Shown piece by piece: positions 26,097-32,870 of a stretch of DNA of 37,087 bases. The notes below the pieces were generated by a model, which did not search any database, was not told where the DNA came from, and saw only the letters and a program-made list of their open reading frames with translations. The DNA is from Bryobacterales bacterium (GTDB lineage: Bacteria; Acidobacteriota; Terriglobia; Bryobacterales; UBA6623). Every line of letters starts with the position of its first letter. Position 1 is the first letter of the stretch. Location of the stretch: the NCBI GenBank assembly GCA_028819215.1, contig JAPPMG010000061.1:1-37087 (forward strand), written 5' to 3'. The translations under genes were made by a program, and so were the position numbers.

Positions 26097-26444
26097 GGAA
26101 GATCTGTTTCTTCGCGGGAGGCTTGGAAGAGCGTTCGGATCGAGATCCGGCCAATCCGTGTGCCAGAACTGACCGGGGCTTGCCATCTGTTGCCGAGATC
26201 CGCCGTCTCTCGTACAGGCAAGCTTAGCGCCCGAAGCGGTTGGTCGCAAGAGTTTCCCGAACTTTCCGAAGTCGCCCGGCAGTGGGCCGGCCTTGGCGCC
26301 GCTCATGTTCGTTGTCAACGTGAAACGTCGGCGGAACGGTAGTGATCGCACGAACAGAATCGGGCCGATACGGCTGGCCGAACACGACGGTGTGCAACCA
26401 TAGACGCAGAGCGCGGGTTTGGACCCGGCGCTCGGACGTGTCGC
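26097..26444. other. Divergent intergenic region, no gene seen
   Basis: Nearly 350 bases between the PSCyt1/PSD1 gene (minus) and an anchored hypothetical protein (plus). It should hold both promoters. On the minus strand a TTGACA occurs at 26314-26319 but no -10 box follows at the right distance. If the large cytochrome starts further upstream, part of this stretch would be coding. Confidence 0.4.
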
Positions 26445-26936
26445 ATGCAGTGGACTCGTACGACCGCCGGTGGCGGACTACTTGGGGCGCTGTTAGTGGC
26501 CGGCGCCATCATCGCCTACAACTGGGGCGCGACACCGCGTCTAGATGGTCGAATTACGGAAGTACGGACGTTGGGCATGGACGCCAACAGCTCCGTGGCC
26601 ATCGTCAACTTCGAGGCCACTAACACGTCGAACTACGACGTTGCGATCAACTACCGCGAGATCGAGGTGGTCGATCGGGCGGGCAACATCATGCAGGGCC
26701 GGATCCTGAGCGTGTTCGATGTCGAGCAGCTCTTCAACTACTACCCGGCGCTGGGCGGAATGAAGGACGAGCCGTTGCTGGATGAGCGCTATGTTGCGCC
26801 CGGAGAGTTTTTCCGGGGCTTGACCGCCGCCCGGTTCGAGATCCCCAAGCACGAACTGGATGTGCGTCAGGAGCTTGTGTTTCGGACGGTCGATACCAAA
26901 AGCCGCAAGACTGAGATTCGCCTTGCTGCCGAGTAG
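26445..26936 (+). CDS. Anchored protein of unknown function
   Basis: 163 residues. A short N-terminal membrane helix (about 9-25) is followed by a beta-rich, probably periplasmic domain. Segments such as SVAIVNFEATNTSNYDVAI suggest an immunoglobulin-like or LEA14-like sandwich (a DUF4352-like pattern). I do not recognise the family with confidence, and there is no catalytic motif. GGACG lies 6 nt upstream of the ATG. The NifU-like gene begins 11 bases after its stop with its own GAGG site, so the two are probably in one transcript, although a functional link is not evident. Confidence 0.7.
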   Translation: MQWTRTTAGGGLLGALLVAGAIIAYNWGATPRLDGRITEVRTLGMDANSSVAIVNFEATNTSNYDVAINYREIEVVDRAGNIMQGRILSVFDVEQLFNYYPALGGMKDEPLLDERYVAPGEFFRGLTAARFEIPKHELDVRQELVFRTVDTKSRKTEIRLAAE

Positions 26937-26947
26937 GCGAGGTACCT

Positions 26948-27310
26948 GTGTTTAGCGAGACTCTGCTAGATCACTTCAGAAACCCGCGTCGCATCGGCTC
27001 GCTGGATCCGCCGGCCATTACAGTGCGTGTGGAGAATCCGGTCTGCGGCGATATCTTGACGCTCTCGGCGGACGTAGGGAACGGCGTCGTGCGCGAGGTT
27101 CGCTTCAAGGCGCGCGGCTGCACTGCGTCGATCGCCGCCGGTTCCGTGCTGACGGACCTGATCTCCGGAGTGTCCGGTGCAGACCTGCGCAAGATCGATG
27201 CCAGCAAGGTCGAGGCAGCGCTGGGCGGCCTGCCCAACGAGTCCAAGCATGTCGCACGCTTGGCGAGCGACGCTGCGCGTGCCCTAGCGGACAGGCTAGC
27301 AGCCCCCTAG
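26948..27310 (+). CDS. IscU/NifU-like iron-sulfur scaffold, third cysteine absent
   Basis: 120 residues. The fold signature is clear: FSETLLDHFRNPRRIG at the N-terminus, NPVCGD (31-35, with Cys33 and Asp35) and GCTASIAAGS (57-66, with Cys58). The third ligand cysteine of IscU/SufU normally lies in a motif like HCSxLAxDA. Here the corresponding stretch reads HVARLASDA, with Val102 in its place. IscU proteins build [2Fe-2S] clusters on three cysteines and an aspartate, so this version either uses another ligand, holds iron differently or has a changed role. No cysteine desulfurase gene is adjacent. The start is GTG at 26948 with GAGG 5 nt upstream. Confidence 0.85.
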   Translation: MFSETLLDHFRNPRRIGSLDPPAITVRVENPVCGDILTLSADVGNGVVREVRFKARGCTASIAAGSVLTDLISGVSGADLRKIDASKVEAALGGLPNESKHVARLASDAARALADRLAAP

Positions 27311-27338
27311 CTGGGATGCCGCTCGGGTCGTCTCAACT

Positions 27339-27360
27339 TGCCGATGCAGAGAGCTCGGCA
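27339..27360. terminator. Hairpin between convergent genes
   Basis: TGCCGA and TCGGCA pair perfectly, with an inner GC/GC pair and a 5-nt loop, in the 51 bases between the stops of the NifU-like and MFS genes. No T-run follows, so it would be a weak bidirectional terminator. Confidence 0.4.
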
Positions 27361-27361
27361 G

Positions 27362-28747
27362 TCAGCCGCTAGGCTCCGCCGAGGTCTCGCGATCTCGAAA
27401 GATCGCCACGAAAAGTGCCAGGACCAATGCTGACAGCCCCGCCGGCAGCGCCCAAATCGCCTGCCAGTCAATCAAGCCCTGGGCCTCGTCAAGCTTGGAG
27501 CGCTGCTCAGCCTGCAAGGCTTGGACTTCGGCTTCAGGTGCACCAGACTCCTGCAGGCGCGCCAGTTCGGTGCCCAGTTCCTGCACTTCGGCGCTCAAGC
27601 TGCGCGATTCTTGGGGCGTGTTGCGCTCTTCCCACACGCCTGCCACCCGGGCTCCGATGAGCATCCCCAGCCCTAGCGTGAACAGTACCAGCATTCCCTG
27701 CGCTTGGGCCCGGATCTCCTTGCGGGCGGCCATGTCGGTATAGATCTGGCCGGTCACGAACAGGAAGTCGTAGCAGATGCCGTGGAGGATGATCCCGGCG
27801 TACATCATCCACACGACGGCATCCGCCGTGCCGAGAGCGAACAGCGCGTACCGCAGCAGCCAGGCCAGCATTCCGATGGCCAGCATCCACTTCACCCCCA
27901 GCCGCCTGAAGAACAGCGGCATCAGCAGCATGAACAGAATCTCTGAGATCTGCCCGTAGCTCATGGCTTGCGTGACATCCGCGATGCCGGCCAGTTGAAC
28001 GGCCTTGGCGGCCAGCTGGAAGTAGAAGGCCAGCGGGATGCAAATCAGGAAGGTGCTCAGCATGAAGACCGCGAACGATGGCTTGCGGAACAGTTCAAAT
28101 GCATCGGCACCCGCCAACACTCGCAATGACGTGGCCTTGCCCGCCGAGGGGGGAGGAGTGTGCGGGAGCGTGAGGCTATACAAGCCCATCAGGACGCCTG
28201 CGGCTCCGGTCAGCTGGAACATCTGGAGTTGATCGCCCCAGCCGATCCACGCCAGCGCGAATCCGGCGGCGATCCAGCCGATGGTGCCGAAGACGCGGAT
28301 GCGCGGGAACTGTGCCTGCGAGTCGGTGACGTGGTGCAGGGCAAGGGAGTTTGTGAGTGCGAGGGTGGGGAAGTAGCACAGCGTATGCGCCAGAAACACG
28401 ATGTTGATGGTGGACGGCGACGCCGGTGCTGCCGGATCCATCAATGCGGCGGCGAGGAACATGCAGCCACCGCCAAGTACATGCAAGGCGCACAGAATCT
28501 TCTCCGTCGCGAAGAAGCGATCCGCGACCATCCCTACGAAAAACGGCGAGATGATGCACGCCAGCGGCCCCACGGCGTACGTCCAACCGAGATCGTCGCC
28601 GCTGAATCCGATCTTGACAAGGTACAGCGGCGCCCCGACATACCAAGCCCCCCACACGAAGAATTGGAGGAACATCATCGCGCCGAGGCGCGTTCCCATG
28701 CCGCTGAGCATCGCCCTATTGTAGGTGGCGGCCTCTGCACTGGGCAC
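27362..28747 (-). CDS. MFS transporter, nucleoside:H+ symporter type
   Basis: 461 residues with about 12 membrane helices. The opening MMFLQFFVWGAWYVGAPLYL and GPLACIISPFFVGMVADRFF are characteristic of the NupG/XapB-like nucleoside symporter family of the major facilitator superfamily. The start is GTG at 28747 with GGAGG 4 nt upstream; an internal ATG at 28711 is less well placed. Between the last two helices lies an extra charged segment of about 50 residues (SAEVQELGTELARLQESG..EVQALQAEQRSKLDEAQ) predicted to form a coiled coil. Acidobacterial and planctomycete genomes carry many such transporters of unknown substrate. It is transcribed divergently from recX. Confidence 0.9.
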   Translation of the reverse strand: MPSAEAATYNRAMLSGMGTRLGAMMFLQFFVWGAWYVGAPLYLVKIGFSGDDLGWTYAVGPLACIISPFFVGMVADRFFATEKILCALHVLGGGCMFLAAALMDPAAPASPSTINIVFLAHTLCYFPTLALTNSLALHHVTDSQAQFPRIRVFGTIGWIAAGFALAWIGWGDQLQMFQLTGAAGVLMGLYSLTLPHTPPPSAGKATSLRVLAGADAFELFRKPSFAVFMLSTFLICIPLAFYFQLAAKAVQLAGIADVTQAMSYGQISEILFMLLMPLFFRRLGVKWMLAIGMLAWLLRYALFALGTADAVVWMMYAGIILHGICYDFLFVTGQIYTDMAARKEIRAQAQGMLVLFTLGLGMLIGARVAGVWEERNTPQESRSLSAEVQELGTELARLQESGAPEAEVQALQAEQRSKLDEAQGLIDWQAIWALPAGLSALVLALFVAIFRDRETSAEPSG

Positions 28748-28834
28748 GGAGCCTCCCCAAAACCAGTCCGACAGGCGAGGCGGGGGGCCTGCACGAGGAC
28801 TTGCCCCGGGCTGAGCTTAAGCTAAGGGATGCCG

Positions 28835-29377
28835 ATGGTTGGCGTGTCCCGAACATCCAGCAAACTGGCCCCCGAATCGCTCTATGAGTACGCTCTGAGA
28901 GTGCTCGGGAGGCGTCCGCATACCTCGGCCGAGTTGCGCGCGAAGCTGGCCCGGCGCTCCGCCGAGGAGAGTGCTGTTGAAGCCGTGATTTCCAGGCTCC
29001 GGGACAATGGCTACGTGGATGACGAGCTAGTGGCGGAGTCCCATTCCGAATTCCGCCGGGACTACGCCTTGGTCGGCCACAAGCGGGTGTTGGACGAACT
29101 CCGTCGTCGTGGCGTGGAAACGTCCACCGCAGAGCGGGTCGTCGAGGAAGCGTATGACGAAGCGGACGAGGCCGAACTCGCGCGGGGATTTCTGCGCCGC
29201 AAGCTTGGGCAAGACCTCGCAGGCGTCAAGATCAATGGGCGGCGGGAGCTGAATCGCCTATACGGCGCGCTAGCGAGAGCGGGGTTCGAGCCCAATGTGA
29301 TCGCCGATGTCCTGCGCGAAGTCTCTGAGGACGATGAATTGCTTGATGCGCTGGCGAATGTTGACCTAGGCGACTGA
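28835..29377 (+). CDS. recX: Recombination regulator RecX
   Basis: 180 residues. RecX binds RecA and limits its filament growth. Three helical RecX repeats are visible: YEYALRVLGRRPHTSAELRAKLARR, with the typical RLRDNGYVDDELVAE; then RRDYALVGHKRVLDELRRRGV; then LNRLYGALARAGFEPNVIADVL. The start was set at 28835 because AAGGG ends 6 nt before it; the ATG two codons upstream directly touches that site. recA is not in the window. A 10-bp palindrome (AGCTTAAGCT) lies at 28814-28823, just before the ribosome site. The gene heads a plus-strand run with anmK, cbiZ and cbiB. Confidence 0.9.
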   Translation: MVGVSRTSSKLAPESLYEYALRVLGRRPHTSAELRAKLARRSAEESAVEAVISRLRDNGYVDDELVAESHSEFRRDYALVGHKRVLDELRRRGVETSTAERVVEEAYDEADEAELARGFLRRKLGQDLAGVKINGRRELNRLYGALARAGFEPNVIADVLREVSEDDELLDALANVDLGD

Positions 29378-29432
29378 CGTCCTGAGCTGGATCCTGACGG
29401 TCCTCTACCTCGAATCGCTGACACGAAGTTCG

Positions 29433-30593
29433 ATGCTTGTTGCGGGAATCATGAGTGGTACGTCCGTGGACGGCATCGATGTCGCCTTGGTCGAGCTCAG
29501 CGGAGAGGCTGCGTCGCTCCGCTACCGCTTGGTCGCATATCACGAAATCCCGTTCCCTGACGCGGCCCGGGACGAGGTGCTGGCTGTCTCGGATGCCGTC
29601 GTAGCGACTTCGCGGATCAGCCAGCTCGATTTCTTGCTGGGAGAATTGTTCGGGCAAGCCGTGATCGAGGCCTGCGGCCGTTCTGACATGGCTGTGAGCC
29701 GATTGAACCTAGTGGGATCGCACGGCCAGACCATCTATCACCAGGGCGAGCGGGAACTCTGGCACGGTTTCGAGCTCGCGAGCACACTCCAGATCGGCGA
29801 AGCCGCTTGCATCGCCCAGGCTTGCGGCGTGCCCGTGGTGTCTGACTTCAGGCCCGCCGATATCGCCGCGGGCGGGATTGGCGCCCCGCTCGTGCCCTAT
29901 GTCGACTACCTGCTTTTCAAGAGCGATGCAACCAGTCGCGTAGTGCTGAACATCGGCGGCATAGCGAACCTATCGGCACTGCCCGCCGGCCAGGACGCCC
30001 GGGCGGTTGTCGCATTCGACACCGGTCCGGGAAATATGGTCATGGATCAGTTGATCACGCACTTCACGGACGGAGAGCAGCGCTACGACTGCGATGGCAG
30101 GATGGCACTAAGCGGGAAGGCCGACGAGGCATTTCTCGACGAGTTGCTCGCGGATCCTTGGTATGCGCTTCCGGCGCCGAAGAGCACGGGCCGAGAGCGC
30201 TACGGAAAGCGCTTCGCCAAGCGAATCTTGGATCGGGGGCTCTCTCCCGCAGACGCCATGGCCACTGCAGCGGACTTGACTGTGCGCAGCATCCTGCTCG
30301 GCTTGGAACGCTGGGTGCGCCCTGTCATGCCGGTAGAGCAACTGCTTGTCTCCGGTGGGGGATGGCGTAACCCGGCCATCGTGGAGCCACTTAGGGCCGG
30401 CCTAGCGGGGACGCATGTTGGGCCAACCGATGATCTCGGCGTTCCCGTGGGCGCTAAGGAAGCAATCGCATTCGCCGTGCTTGCCTACGAGTCCTACCAC
30501 GGGCGGCCCGGCAACCTGCCATCCGCCACAGGGGCGGACAGGCCGGTCGTGCTCGGTAAGATCTCCCGGCCGGGCAGCGTCCTGACCGACTAG
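29433..30593 (+). CDS. anmK: Anhydro-N-acetylmuramic acid kinase
   Basis: 386 residues. AnmK opens the 1,6-anhydro ring of anhydro-N-acetylmuramic acid and phosphorylates it to MurNAc-6-phosphate in peptidoglycan recycling. Family hallmarks are present: GIMSGTSVDGIDVAL at 5-19, GSHGQTIYH near 92, IGGIANLS and the phosphate loop FDTGPGNMVMDQLI around 195-205, and VSGGGWRNPAI near the C-terminus. The length is normal. The gene starts 55 bases after recX and has only a weak ribosome site. MurQ, the usual next step, is not in the window. Confidence 0.95.
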   Translation: MLVAGIMSGTSVDGIDVALVELSGEAASLRYRLVAYHEIPFPDAARDEVLAVSDAVVATSRISQLDFLLGELFGQAVIEACGRSDMAVSRLNLVGSHGQTIYHQGERELWHGFELASTLQIGEAACIAQACGVPVVSDFRPADIAAGGIGAPLVPYVDYLLFKSDATSRVVLNIGGIANLSALPAGQDARAVVAFDTGPGNMVMDQLITHFTDGEQRYDCDGRMALSGKADEAFLDELLADPWYALPAPKSTGRERYGKRFAKRILDRGLSPADAMATAADLTVRSILLGLERWVRPVMPVEQLLVSGGGWRNPAIVEPLRAGLAGTHVGPTDDLGVPVGAKEAIAFAVLAYESYHGRPGNLPSATGADRPVVLGKISRPGSVLTD

Positions 30594-30643
30594 CCAACGC
30601 GGTTCCCGGTGGCGGACCCTCGCTCCGTTCCTTGGCGATAATC

Positions 30644-30657
30644 GGGAGTCACGACTC
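30644..30657 (+). promoter_or_regulatory. cbiZ ribosome site inside a small inverted repeat
   Basis: The Shine-Dalgarno GGGAG overlaps GAGTC, which is repeated inverted as GACTC directly before the ATG. As RNA it could form a 4-bp stem covering the ribosome site. The stem is short, so an effect on translation is uncertain. Confidence 0.25.
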
Positions 30658-31806
30658 ATGCCTGCCTCCGAACTCTCCCAGCTAGCCGAGACAGTGTGGG
30701 CCAGCGACCAGTTCTCGGCTCGGCGCCTCGGACGCTATTTCCTGGTGGAGTTGAAGTCGCCTCACCGCGTTCTGAGCACCTCAGTGCATTGCGGGGGCGA
30801 ACAGGAGGGTGTCCGGTATCTCGCCAACCACCAAAGCTGTGAGGGGCGTGGCGATACCGAGAGGCAAGCGCTCATCGCTGAAATGGGGCTCGCTCGCTAC
30901 CACCGCGAGGTCTGTGCTGAGCTCGGGATCGACCCTGACCGGACAGCCTTGATGGGAACCGCGGCAAGCATGGCGTGCGTTACGCATCGCCACCGCGAAT
31001 TCCGGGACTTGCGGGTGGATGCCTTCGTGTCGGCAGGCGTGAAGGGAAACGCGACGACGGCGGGGGATCCGGCTCGGTGGGTCGAAACAGAGAAGGGCTG
31101 GGCGGAAGTGTCGCGGTACGACGGCACGATTAACATCATCCTCGTTCTCGGCTTCTCTCTTTCCCCGTCGGCTCTGGCCAGCGCCGTCGTAACCATGACC
31201 GAAGCCAAATCGGCCGCACTGGCCGAGCTCGCCGTGCCAAGCCTTTCCTCCTCATCGATCGCAACCGGCACGGGCACGGACCAATTCTGCCTGGCCCATC
31301 CCCTCGACTCCCGCGGAAAGCCCAAGGAGTCCACCAGTCCCCACGTGAAGGCCGGAGAGATCATCGGTGTCGCTGTCAAGGAGGCCGTCAAAGAGGCTCT
31401 GCGCTGGCAGAACGGGCTGGAGCCGTCTTACACCCGTGGGTTCTTCCATGCGCTGGGCCGGTTTGGCCTGACGCAGGAGCGCGTGCTGGAATATCTGCGA
31501 GGCGAGCTCTCCGAGCGCGAGTATGAGCTCCTCGCCGACAACCAGCAGGCCGTGTTCTACGAGCCGGGCGTGGGTGCGTCCGCTCACGCGCTGGCGGCCG
31601 TGCTGGATCGCATCAGATGCGGCACGCTGCCGGAGGCAGCCGTCGGGGAGGCCGTGCGACAGCAGGCCGCCTGCCTAGCGTGCTGCGTGGCCGCGCGGCC
31701 GCAGCGCTGGCCCGTCATCTATGCGGCATTGAGCAGCCGGGATGAGGACCCATTGGGACTTATTCTCCGCGCGGTGGCGCTGGGCTGGAAGGCGAAGTGG
31801 GCTTGA
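30658..31806 (+). CDS. cbiZ: Adenosylcobinamide amidohydrolase
   Basis: 382 residues. CbiZ hydrolyses adenosylcobinamide (and can act on pseudocobalamin) to adenosylcobyric acid and aminopropanol, which allows a cell to remodel salvaged corrinoids. Typical segments are LMGTAASMACVTH, DAFVSAGVKGNATTAGDP and GTINIILVLGFSLSP, followed by a long helical C-terminus. The gene is directly followed by cbiB, which re-attaches an aminopropanol(-phosphate) arm to cobyric acid. Cobyric acid made here can therefore be rebuilt with the cell's own lower ligand. No cobalamin riboswitch is recognisable upstream. Confidence 0.9.
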   Translation: MPASELSQLAETVWASDQFSARRLGRYFLVELKSPHRVLSTSVHCGGEQEGVRYLANHQSCEGRGDTERQALIAEMGLARYHREVCAELGIDPDRTALMGTAASMACVTHRHREFRDLRVDAFVSAGVKGNATTAGDPARWVETEKGWAEVSRYDGTINIILVLGFSLSPSALASAVVTMTEAKSAALAELAVPSLSSSSIATGTGTDQFCLAHPLDSRGKPKESTSPHVKAGEIIGVAVKEAVKEALRWQNGLEPSYTRGFFHALGRFGLTQERVLEYLRGELSEREYELLADNQQAVFYEPGVGASAHALAAVLDRIRCGTLPEAAVGEAVRQQAACLACCVAARPQRWPVIYAALSSRDEDPLGLILRAVALGWKAKWA

Positions 31807-32771
31807 CCATACCGCCTCCGGCAGGCGGCCTGCTAGTTGCGGCCGCAGCCTTGGACTTCGCTGTCGGGGATCCAGTCTGGCGCGGGCATCCAGTGCGCTT
31901 GATGGGACGCTCGGTCGCCGCGGTCGAGAGCTGTCTGCGCCGACTGGGCGCCGACGGCCGGGTGGGCGGATGCGCCTTGGTCGCATTCGTCGGATGCATG
32001 TGGAGCGGGGGAGTCTGGGCTCTGCTCGTCGCGCTGGACGCGGGGCATGAGATTGCCGGAACGGCGTTCCACTTCCTATGCGTCTATGCCTTCCTCGCCC
32101 TCGGCGACCTTTTCCGGCACTGTGACGAGGTTGACGCGTCCGGTGGCGATCTTGCAGCCGCCCGCCATGCCGTTGCCAAGCTCGTCGGCCGCGACACAGC
32201 CCGCATGGATGTTGCAGCGTGCCGGCGGGCTACGGTCGAAAGTCTGGCGGAAAACCTCGTAGACGGATTTATCGCTCCGGTCTTCTGGTACGCGATCGCC
32301 GGCTTGCCGGGACTTGTGCTGTGCAAGGCGGTCAGCACCATGGATTCCATGGTTGGATACAAGAACGACCGTTACCGACTCTTCGGTTGGTGTGCAGCGC
32401 GAATAGACGATCTGCTCGTTCTCGTACCTGCCCGGCTGGCTTGGCTGCTGATCGGGGTAGCTGCCGTGCTCGTGCCGCAGGCGTCAGGTCTGAAAGCGTT
32501 TCGCATCGCATGGAGCCAACACGGCGTCGTTCCTGGGCCGAATCCGGGCTGGAGCGAGGGTGCCATGGCAGGTGCGATTCAGCGCCGGCTCGCCGGGCCT
32601 ATTTGGCTGGCCGGGGATCTGGTGACGGAGACGTGGTTGGGAGACCCTGCAGACCCGCCGGCTGAGGCAGCCGCCGATTATCGGCTCGCTAGGCGCGTTG
32701 CACTCTTGGCGGCCGCAATGACCTTAGGCCTAGCTGCCTGTTGGCTGCTGGGCACCGGATCCGCGGGATGA
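31797..32771 (+). CDS. cbiB: Adenosylcobinamide-phosphate synthase
   Basis: 324 residues, integral membrane protein with about 4-5 helices. CbiB (CobD of aerobic pathways) joins adenosylcobyric acid with aminopropanol or its phosphate by an amide bond. Family signatures include LDFAVGDPVWRGHPVRLMGRSV near the N-terminus, RATVESLAENLVDGFIAPVFWY, and the strongly conserved AVSTMDSMVGYKNDRY-like segment. The start is GTG at 31797, which overlaps the end of cbiZ by 10 bases; a TTG at 31803 is an alternative. The overlap implies coupled expression. The rest of the cobalamin pathway is not visible here. Confidence 0.93.
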   Translation: MGLTIPPPAGGLLVAAAALDFAVGDPVWRGHPVRLMGRSVAAVESCLRRLGADGRVGGCALVAFVGCMWSGGVWALLVALDAGHEIAGTAFHFLCVYAFLALGDLFRHCDEVDASGGDLAAARHAVAKLVGRDTARMDVAACRRATVESLAENLVDGFIAPVFWYAIAGLPGLVLCKAVSTMDSMVGYKNDRYRLFGWCAARIDDLLVLVPARLAWLLIGVAAVLVPQASGLKAFRIAWSQHGVVPGPNPGWSEGAMAGAIQRRLAGPIWLAGDLVTETWLGDPADPPAEAAADYRLARRVALLAAAMTLGLAACWLLGTGSAG

Positions 32772-32795
32772 CGCCACAGCTGGCTCGGCGGTGAT

Positions 32796-32824
32796 TTGGC
32801 GCTCCCGAGAGAGCAACCCGCCAA
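32796..32824. terminator. Hairpin between convergent cbiB and PSD-type cytochrome
   Basis: TTGGCG and CGCCAA form a 6-bp stem enclosing a smaller CTC/GAG pairing, in the 99 bases between the two converging stop codons. There is no T-run on either strand, so it is a weak candidate. Confidence 0.3.
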
Positions 32825-32870
32825 GCGTTCGGACGAACCGGGGCGGCACTGTCGGCTCATAGGCCGATTC

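Noticed and set aside
30594..30657. Cobalamin riboswitch before cbiZ
   Set aside because: The gap is only 64 bases, too short for the element, and no B12-box-like sequence is present.
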